Shown one piece after another: positions 1 through 3,883 of a stretch of 9,499 bases of DNA. The stretch spans positions 1 to 9,499 of the forward strand of contig JACOZS010000072.1 in NCBI GenBank assembly GCA_016181215.1. Reading direction: 5' to 3'. Each line of letters opens with the position of its first letter. Position 1 is the first letter of the stretch. Origin of the DNA: Candidatus Woesearchaeota archaeon. Lineage in GTDB: Archaea > Nanobdellota > Nanobdellia > SCGC-AAA011-G17 > JACOZS01. The notes beneath the pieces were generated by a model that saw nothing but the letters and a program-made list of their open reading frames with translations, did no database searches and was not told where the DNA came from. The position numbers and the translations under genes are program-made.

Positions 1-411
1 TGAGGATACGAAGATAGAAGCAAGACCACCGTAAATAAAGATTTCTGTCAGATTATGAATTATAATATTACGTTTGATTTTAAAATAAGCAAGAATTAAG
101 GAGATGATGAGGGAAAGACCCTGATTAAAGAATGCGCCCAACGCAAGCATAAGGCAGAACCAGACAGATATGAAAAACCAAAATTTCCACAGGGATATTA
201 TTTTAAGTTTTATTATAATCATGGCAATTATCGTGGTTACAACTATTATGGCAAAGATCTGAAGAAAGGAAAACTTTTCATCGAAACTCGGCTTTTCGAT
301 ATTGAATGGAAGGTCTCTTGTAACATAATGGTTTATTATGTAGAGGCCGATTACTTGGGCAAGGAAAAATAAAGCAACCAGCAAAAGCGTTATTTTTAGG
401 CTATGTTTCAT
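1..411 (-). CDS. Presenilin-like A22 family intramembrane aspartyl protease (N-terminal part, runs off the window)
   Basis: This is an open frame of 137 codons from the ATG at 411 to the window edge, with no stop. The protein is strongly hydrophobic: an N-terminal membrane helix at about residues 5-25, further helices at about 49-69, 74-94 and 96-110, then the segment NLTEIFIYGGLASIFV near residues 120-135. From memory, that segment and the opening MKHSLKITLLLVALFFLAQ resemble archaeal presenilin/signal-peptide-peptidase homologues (SPP_2, formerly DUF1119). Such proteins cleave transmembrane segments using two aspartates, in YD and GxGD motifs. Both would lie beyond the window edge, so catalytic competence cannot be judged. 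A TATA box centred about 27 bp upstream of the ATG fits leaderless transcription and supports this start. It is divergent from the nucleotidyltransferase gene. Membrane protein is certain; the family call is fairly confident. Confidence 0.68.
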   Translation of the reverse strand, partial: MKHSLKITLLLVALFFLAQVIGLYIINHYVTRDLPFNIEKPSFDEKFSFLQIFAIIVVTTIIAMIIIKLKIISLWKFWFFISVWFCLMLALGAFFNQGLSLIISLILAYFKIKRNIIIHNLTEIFIYGGLASIFVSS

Positions 412-433
412 AACCAAATGAGATTCTTTGATG

Positions 434-442
434 TTATATAAA
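434..442 (-). promoter_or_regulatory. TATA box for the A22 protease gene
   Basis: On the minus strand this reads TTTATATAA. Its centre is about 27 bp before the ATG at 411, the archaeal spacing between TATA box and transcription start, so the mRNA would be leaderless. It lies in the 97-bp divergent gap that must also hold the promoter of the gene starting at 509, for which only a weak candidate (CTTATTA around 479-485) is visible. Confidence 0.6.
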
Positions 443-508
443 TGTTAGGATTGATTCATGGATTTTAAAACAATAAAACTTATTAAGATTGACTTTTCTT
501 TATAGCTT

Positions 509-979
509 ATGACTGCTTTAGAAAAATTAGTATTTCTGTTTGAGGTAGAGACTCTCGCTAATAGATTAAGGGAGAAGAGCAAGAAAATAGTTACGACTAA
601 CGGCAGTTTTGATATACTTCATGAAGGACATTTTTATTTCTTGAGGGAAGCCAAGGAGCAGGGAGATGTGCTGATAGTAGGATTGAATTCTGACAGTTCT
701 GTAAGAAAAAATAAAGGTCTTGGTAGACCAATAAACAATCAGGAAATAAGGGCGTTGAATCTGACTAAATTGGAATATGTAGATTATGTTGTGATATTTT
801 ATGAGACTACACCGAACGAATTGTTAAAGAAGATAAAACCGCATGTTCATGTCAATGGTGAGGAGTATGGTAATAATTGTGTTGAAGCTCCTGTTGTAAG
901 GCAATATGGCGGTAGAATACATCTTGTGAGAAGAATTGAGGGTTATTCGACTACCAGAATTATTGGAGAGCGACAGTAA
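509..979 (+). CDS. rfaE2: RfaE2-type sugar-1-phosphate adenylyl/cytidylyltransferase
   Basis: A complete 156-residue, single-domain member of the cytidylyltransferase-like superfamily. It has the HxGH nucleotide-binding motif as HEGH (residues 38-41) after NGSFDIL, the GLNSDSSVR segment (58-66), RPIN (73-76) and the C-terminal signature GYSTTRII (145-152). This is the full motif order of the C-terminal domain of HldE (RfaE), which transfers AMP onto D-glycero-beta-D-manno-heptose 1-phosphate. The exact sugar and nucleotide in this archaeon are inferred and could differ; TagD or FAD-synthase relatives fit less well because of RPIN and STTRII. The length matches the family. It is cytosolic and would supply an activated sugar for surface glycans. 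No Shine-Dalgarno sequence is visible before the ATG, so the mRNA may be leaderless. Confidence 0.85.
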   Translation: MTALEKLVFLFEVETLANRLREKSKKIVTTNGSFDILHEGHFYFLREAKEQGDVLIVGLNSDSSVRKNKGLGRPINNQEIRALNLTKLEYVDYVVIFYETTPNELLKKIKPHVHVNGEEYGNNCVEAPVVRQYGGRIHLVRRIEGYSTTRIIGERQ

Positions 980-980
980 G

Positions 981-990
981 ATTTTTATAG
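981..990 (+). promoter_or_regulatory. TATA box for the AraC-type gene
   Basis: ATTTTTATAG lies just after the stop of the preceding gene, with its centre about 26 bp before the ATG at 1012. No Shine-Dalgarno sequence intervenes, so the gene probably starts as a leaderless mRNA rather than being read from the upstream gene. The T-rich run between box and start may also help terminate the upstream transcript. Confidence 0.6.
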
Positions 991-1011
991 GTTCTTTTTT
1001 GAAGTTTTAAT

Positions 1012-1464
1012 ATGGAACAAGCAGCTACTGATAAAAGCACGTTTTTAAGAATTCAGAGAAAACAGAAAGAATTTCCAGAAATAGTCCAGGCTGCTATTAG
1101 GTATATAAACAACCAAAGAGGAAAGGTTGGTGATTTGGCGACTATCGAAAGAGTTATTGAGGCAGAGAATGGTTTTCATAATCTTTTCCGGCAAACTGTT
1201 GGTTTGTCAACCAGCCAGTATGCTGTTGCATATAACGCCCGCAAGGCTTTAGAAGAGTTATCTGGAAGTGATATGAGTGACGGGCTTATTGCAAGAAGAT
1301 GGGGTTTTCATGGTAGAAAGGATCTTTATGAAGCAATAGGACGTTATGAAGGGTTACGGAGAGATGAAATAGCGAGGCTAGATACTTCTAATTTCTTCTG
1401 TAATTTAGGGCCTTTACGACAGAGGGAAGATTTACGTAATACATTCGTTAAGTTTAAATACTAA
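1012..1464 (+). CDS. Stand-alone AraC/XylS-type helix-turn-helix protein
   Basis: This 150-residue protein aligns by eye with the double-HTH DNA-binding domain of AraC-family regulators. AIRYINNQRG (28-37) corresponds to the domain's first helix. FHNLFRQTVGLSTSQY (55-70) matches the conserved FxRLFKxxxGxSPxQY of the first HTH. SDGLIARRWGFHGRKDLYEAIGRYEG (89-114) matches the second (SIxEIAxxVGFxDxSYFxRxFKRxxG). There is no effector-binding domain, so it is either a minimal regulator or needs a partner. AraC-type domains are typically bacterial and uncommon in archaea. Six of its 17 arginine codons are CGN, whereas the neighbouring trpS uses AGA/AGG throughout, which hints at transfer. The C-terminal 30 residues are unrecognised. 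Fold fairly confident; regulated genes unknown. Confidence 0.65.
   Translation: MEQAATDKSTFLRIQRKQKEFPEIVQAAIRYINNQRGKVGDLATIERVIEAENGFHNLFRQTVGLSTSQYAVAYNARKALEELSGSDMSDGLIARRWGFHGRKDLYEAIGRYEGLRRDEIARLDTSNFFCNLGPLRQREDLRNTFVKFKY
1453..1460 (+). promoter_or_regulatory. Candidate TATA box upstream of the tRNA-Trp region
   Basis: TTTAAATA overlaps the last codons of the AraC-type gene. With 26-bp spacing, transcription would start near 1482, leaving a leader of about 60 nt before the tRNA for RNase P to remove. Other AT-rich candidates are TAATAATTA at 1474-1482 and TTCTAAATG at 1515-1523; the latter would start transcription right at the tRNA 5' end. TTTTTATAA at 1524-1532 is a good match to the consensus but too close (16 bp). 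Which box is used cannot be decided by eye. Confidence 0.35.
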
Positions 1465-1564
1465 GTTTAAATCTAATAATTATGGTGAGTGGTGATTATC
1501 CCTGGAACAAGGAATTCTAAATGTTTTTATAATCAGGATTATCGGGAACGTAGTATAACCCGGC

Positions 1565-1587
1565 ATTTATTTAAAAATAGACGGGTG
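1565..1587 (+). other. Non-canonical tRNA intron in the D loop (between positions 20 and 21)
   Basis: The 23-nt intron shows a near-ideal bulge-helix-bulge. The four-base central helix is CCCG (1559-1562) with CGGG (1582-1585). The 5' bulge is GCA (1563-1565), cut after C. The 3' bulge is TGA (1586-1588), cut after G. The intron-side helix is TTTATT (1566-1571) with AATAGA (1576-1581), closed by TAAA. Both cuts fall after the second bulge base, as the archaeal splicing endonuclease makes them. Confidence 0.82.
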
Positions 1588-1604
1588 AGTACGATCGGCT
1601 CCAG

Positions 1605-1618
1605 CACTTCGTGAGGAA
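1605..1618 (+). other. Short tRNA intron in the anticodon loop (canonical 37/38 position)
   Basis: Between the stems ATCGG and CCGAT lie 21 bases where 7 are expected, so 14 must be removed. In the canonical register the exon loop is CTCCAG plus A, the bulges are AGC and AAA, and the central helix CTCC/GAGG has one C-A mismatch. A register one base earlier gives the loop CTCCAAA, a three-pair CTC/GAG helix and an inner CAC/GTG helix. Fourteen bases is near the lower end of known tRNA intron lengths. Confidence 0.75.
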
Positions 1619-1657
1619 ACCGATGGATCCAGGTTCAAATCCTGGCGTTCCCATAGA

Positions 1658-1668
1658 TTTTTATATTA
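1658..1668 (+). promoter_or_regulatory. TATA box and Shine-Dalgarno sequence for trpS
   Basis: TTTTTATATTA starts five bases after the tRNA. With normal spacing, transcription would begin near 1688, giving a leader of about 15 nt that contains GAGGTGA (1693-1699), three bases before the ATG at 1703. trpS can therefore be transcribed separately from the tRNA; read-through from the tRNA promoter is equally possible on sequence alone. Confidence 0.5.
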
Positions 1669-1702
1669 AAGATAATAAGGAAACAATAAGAAGAGGTGAG
1701 AA

Positions 1703-2692
1703 ATGAAAGCAATAGATCCTTGGAGTTCTCAGAATTTAAAGATAGACGAGAAGATGATTCACAAATTCGGATTAAAAAAGTTTACTGATATAGAATTAGA
1801 GGGATTTGATCATTACTTGTTTCATAGAAAGATAATTTTGGCGCACAGAGATTTTGAAAGAGTAGCAGAATGCATCAGAGAAAAGAAACCGTTTATTCAG
1901 ATGACTGGGATAGCTACCTCTGGAGCATTTCATTTAGGTCATAAGGTAGATGTGGATGTTTTTAATTTTTTCAGAAAACTTGGAGCAAAGAGCTACTTTG
2001 GCATTTGCGATATTGATGGTTATGTCTCCAGACCAGATTCAAAGATTCCAACCCTGAAAAAAGCCAAGGAATACGCTGTTAATAATCTAGCGCATATTTT
2101 AGCATTAGGGGTTAATAAAAAAGATGTCTATTTACAGAGCAAGAAAGAACCGAGGTATTACGAGTTTGCTTTTGAATTATCTAAAAAGATAACAGAAAGC
2201 ACTTTTAGAGCATTATACGGACATTTAGATCCAGGAAAGATTTCAGCCAATATATTACAATATGCAGATATCCTGCATCCACAATTAGAAGAGTATAATG
2301 GAGCAATGCCCTCTATAACAGGAATTGGAGTAGAGCAGGATCCACATGCAAGGGCATGCAGAGATTTAGCAAGGAGACTGCCGTATAAATTGGTGATTCC
2401 TAGTTTTATTTACTTTTCACATCAATCTGGACTGCAGCAAGGAAAAAAGATGAGTTCTTCTGAACCCGATACTGCTATATTTTTAGATGATAGCGAAGAA
2501 GAAATAAGGAGAAAGATTAACAAAGCCTATTCCGGGGGCAGAGACAGCGTAGAGGAGCATAGAAAATTAGGCGGGATTCCTGAAAAGGATAAGGCTTTTG
2601 AGATTTTGTTGTCTCATCATCCTAATACCAAGCTTTGTTTATTTTTCTCATCAGTCTGGACTGCAGCAAGGAAAAAAGATGAGTTCTTCTGA
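1703..2692 (+). CDS. trpS: TrpRS upstream open frame (329 residues, out-of-frame tail)
   Basis: Residues 1-310 are authentic TrpRS and hold the whole Rossmann catalytic core with both ATP-binding motifs. After HHPNTK the frame enters the second repeat copy in the wrong register and ends with 19 unrelated residues (LCLFFSSVW onward). Compared with the rebuilt 361-residue enzyme it lacks the last 51 residues, a helical region that contributes to the C-terminal/anticodon-contacting part. Whether such a product would fold or charge tRNA is doubtful but not excluded. Confidence 0.75.
   Translation: MKAIDPWSSQNLKIDEKMIHKFGLKKFTDIELEGFDHYLFHRKIILAHRDFERVAECIREKKPFIQMTGIATSGAFHLGHKVDVDVFNFFRKLGAKSYFGICDIDGYVSRPDSKIPTLKKAKEYAVNNLAHILALGVNKKDVYLQSKKEPRYYEFAFELSKKITESTFRALYGHLDPGKISANILQYADILHPQLEEYNGAMPSITGIGVEQDPHARACRDLARRLPYKLVIPSFIYFSHQSGLQQGKKMSSSEPDTAIFLDDSEEEIRRKINKAYSGGRDSVEEHRKLGGIPEKDKAFEILLSHHPNTKLCLFFSSVWTAARKKDEFF
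2396..2624 (+). repeat. Tandem duplication, first copy (within trpS)
   Basis: 229 bp, coding IPSFIYFSHQSG through the KMSSS and AYSGG motifs to the HHP segment. Against the second copy there are 22 differences (about 90 percent identity); 18 are synonymous and only four change an amino acid (I/V, D/E, A/T, S/Y). The offset between copies is exactly 229 with no internal gaps. Confidence 0.92.
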
Positions 2693-3017
2693 ACCTGATA
2701 CTGCTATATTTTTAGAGGATAGCGAAGAAGAAATCAGAAGGAAGATTAATAAGGCATATTCAGGGGGAAGAGATAGTGTAGAGGAGCATAGAAAATTAGG
2801 CGGGATTCCTGAAAAGGATAAGACTTTTGAAATTTTGTTGTATCATCATCCTAATACCAAGTTTGTAGCTGGGTTATATGATGAATATAAATCTGGAAAA
2901 TTACTTAGTGGAGAATTAAAGGATATCTGTAAGGAGTTTTTAATTAAGATGTTAAGAGAACATCAGAAAAAATTGAAAAAAACCAAAAAAATAGCTGAGA
3001 AAATGGTGTTTGGCTAG
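2598..3017 (+). CDS. trpS: TrpRS downstream open frame (139 residues, no plausible start of its own)
   Basis: From IPSFVYFSHQ (codon at 2625) to the end, this frame is authentic TrpRS: a second KMSSS and AYSGG block followed by the normal C-terminus (FVAGLYDEYKSGKLLSGELK onward). The first ATG at 2598 lies inside the first repeat copy read out of frame and has no Shine-Dalgarno sequence or TATA box at suitable distance. It is best read as the 3' part of trpS rather than a separate gene. Confidence 0.6.
   Translation: MRFCCLIILIPSFVYFSHQSGLQQGKKMSSSEPDTAIFLEDSEEEIRRKINKAYSGGRDSVEEHRKLGGIPEKDKTFEILLYHHPNTKFVAGLYDEYKSGKLLSGELKDICKEFLIKMLREHQKKLKKTKKIAEKMVFG
2625..2861 (+). repeat. Tandem duplication, second copy (within trpS)
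   Basis: It starts with ATACCAAGC, which in this copy's frame encodes IPS, matching codon 232 onward of the first copy. The same bases ATACCAAG also finish the first copy (in its frame the end of PNTK), so the join has eight bases of microhomology. The copy continues into the unique C-terminal coding sequence after 2861. Confidence 0.92.
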
Positions 3018-3694
3018 GGTTTTAATATTATTATATTTCCACGGCCCTTTTTTATCTTTTGAATTTTTCCTTTGGATTCAAGTTCAGCAAGCATTAACGA
3101 GATCTTGGCTTCTGACACTGGAAACTCTTTTCTTATGTCTCTTTGAGTAATTCTATTTCCATGCTTTTTTATAAATTCAATTATCTTATTCAGATCAGGG
3201 CTTTCTTCAGTTTCTTGGGACTCTTGTTCTGTTTTTTGTTCTTTGTGTTTTATATGTTTTTTATCCCACCACCAAAGTAAATATATTAAGGCTAGGATTA
3301 TAATTGGTATAAAGAACACCTTGTAGTTTGGAGATTGCTTGTCTACTCTAGGTATATCAACGTCAGGATTTATGCCATCTGTTTCTGAAAAATCAGGTTC
3401 AAGTATCAGATCTAGAACATATGTTCCTTCTTTGTCTACTACAACTTGTTCATTGGTTGAATAGGCTTCCCTGTTTTTGTAACCTGCTTCTAAGATATAG
3501 CTGCCAGGAGGGACATTAAATGAGTAATTTCCTGTTTTGGCAACCATTGTTTGTTTAGGATTGGTGTTAATCTCAACAACCGAATTAGTCAATTTTTCAA
3601 GATAGGGAGAATAAACAGAACCATGAATAGTGGCAGCTATTACAACCTGTAAAGATATCAAAAACATCAACAAAAAAATCAATTTCTTCAGCAT
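3014..3694 (-). CDS. Membrane-anchored winged-helix regulator with extracytoplasmic beta-sandwich domain
   Basis: 226 residues from the ATG at 3694. In order: a signal peptide/anchor (1-21, MLKKLIFLLMF to VVIAA); a domain of about 75 residues (HGSVYSPYLEKLTNSVVEI, then GNYSFNVPPGSYILEAGY) resembling carboxypeptidase-regulatory-like or EMC7-like beta-sandwiches; a membrane helix at about 125-142 (VFFIPIIILALIYLLWWW); a charged linker; and a C-terminal winged helix (LNKIIEFIKKHGNRITQRDI onward). This arrangement suggests an outside sensor joined to a cytoplasmic DNA-binding domain, as in archaeal membrane-associated regulators of COG2512/COG3398 type; ligand and targets are unknown. The frame is open back to 3826, but a TATA box about 26 bp before 3694 would then be inside the gene, so the shorter start is preferred. 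It is divergent from the secreted coiled-coil gene, a likely target. Confidence 0.72.
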   Translation of the reverse strand: MLKKLIFLLMFLISLQVVIAATIHGSVYSPYLEKLTNSVVEINTNPKQTMVAKTGNYSFNVPPGSYILEAGYKNREAYSTNEQVVVDKEGTYVLDLILEPDFSETDGINPDVDIPRVDKQSPNYKVFFIPIIILALIYLLWWWDKKHIKHKEQKTEQESQETEESPDLNKIIEFIKKHGNRITQRDIRKEFPVSEAKISLMLAELESKGKIQKIKKGRGNIIILKP

Positions 3695-3713
3695 AAGCTT
3701 CTTTTTACATAAG

Positions 3714-3725
3714 TAATATAAAAAA
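3714..3725 (-). promoter_or_regulatory. TATA box for the membrane-anchored regulator
   Basis: On the minus strand this reads TTTTTTATATTA, centred about 25 bp before the ATG at 3694, with no Shine-Dalgarno sequence between: a leaderless start. It fixes the start codon against the longer open frame. Confidence 0.65.
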
Positions 3726-3772
3726 GTATCTTTTTTTGAAAATGAGGCTGTTTTGAACGATTTAAGACAGAA

Positions 3773-3814
3773 TAAAGTATTGTAAAGTATTATGTAAAGC
3801 ATTCTTGAAAGTAT
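3773..3814 (+). repeat. Four helically phased AAAGTAT-like repeats upstream of the secreted coiled-coil gene
   Basis: TAAAGTAT (3773-3780), TAAAGTAT (3783-3790), TAAAGCAT (3795-3802) and GAAAGTAT (3807-3814) start 10, 12 and 12 bp apart and end two bases before the TATA box at 3816. A fifth AAAAGTAT lies at 3722-3729, overlapping the regulator's own TATA region. Spacing near one helical turn would put the words on one face of the DNA, as for a cooperatively binding regulator. The membrane-anchored winged-helix protein encoded next door is the obvious candidate binder; this is inference. Confidence 0.5.
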
Positions 3815-3815
3815 G

Positions 3816-3823
3816 TATATAAA
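3816..3823 (+). promoter_or_regulatory. TATA box for the secreted coiled-coil gene
   Basis: TATATAAA would start transcription near 3845, giving a leader of about 39 nt with GGAGG at 3873-3877, six bases before the ATG. A second candidate, CATATAATG at 3833-3841, would start near 3863. In both cases the gene has a leader and Shine-Dalgarno sequence, unlike the leaderless genes nearby. Confidence 0.55.
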
Positions 3824-3883
3824 CAAACGCGATCATATAATGAGTATGATTATTAGTAAAGAATTAATGCGTGGAGGCAGAAA

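Larger units (their letters stand above)
1544..1653 (+). tRNA. tRNA-Trp(CCA) with two introns (D loop and anticodon loop)
   Basis: The precursor is 110 nt and the mature tRNA 73 nt without CCA. The acceptor stem is GGGAACG (1544-1550) with CGTTCCC (1646-1652), and the discriminator is A1653. The D stem is GTAT (1553-1556) with GTAC (1589-1592). The anticodon stem is ATCGG (1594-1598) with CCGAT (1620-1624). The T arm is CCAGG-TTCAAAT-CCTGG (1629-1645). Taking out 1565-1587 (23 nt) leaves the D loop AACCCGGCA, with A14, G18, G19 and A21 in place. Taking out 14 nt (1605-1618, canonical 37/38, or 1604-1617) leaves a seven-base anticodon loop with CCA at 1601-1603. Both introns fit bulge-helix-bulge folds. 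The 3' CCA is not encoded. Anticodon, A73 and the trpS gene directly downstream all agree on tryptophan. A type II tRNA without introns was tried and does not fold. Confidence 0.86.
1703..3017 (+). pseudogene. trpS: Tryptophanyl-tRNA synthetase gene broken by a 229-bp tandem duplication
   Basis: The enzyme charges tRNA-Trp and is essential. The class I, archaeal/eukaryotic-type TrpRS signatures are all present: IDPW near the N-terminus, HIGH motif as HLGH (77-80), EQDP...CRDLARRL (211-226), KMSKS motif as KMSSS (249-253), and the diagnostic AYSGGRDSVEEHRKLGG (275-291). A 229-bp block (codons 232 onward) occurs twice in tandem. Since 229 is not a multiple of three, the frame shifts at the junction. 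Removing one copy gives 1086 bases, exactly 361 codons plus stop, a normal family length, so this is the only lesion. The start is fixed by GAGGTGA just upstream. The stop overlaps the stop of the convergent gene in a shared CTAG. It lies 50 bp behind tRNA-Trp. Real mutation, strain chimera and assembly error cannot be separated here. Confidence 0.88.

Noticed and set aside
1544..1653. A leucine- or serine-type tRNA with long variable arm instead of introns
   Set aside because: No seven-base anticodon loop can be formed without removing sequence, and the D loop would be over 30 bases; the two-intron fold satisfies every invariant position.
1703..3017. Programmed frameshift or translational bypass in trpS
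   Set aside because: The second block repeats domain content already translated, so bypass would have to skip 229 bases exactly. The synonymous divergence points to joined alleles instead.
3695..3826. N-terminal extension of the membrane regulator to an ATG at 3826
   Set aside because: It would place the TATA box and the first AAAGTAT word inside the coding sequence and bury the signal sequence 45 residues in; the ATG at 3694 has ideal promoter spacing.
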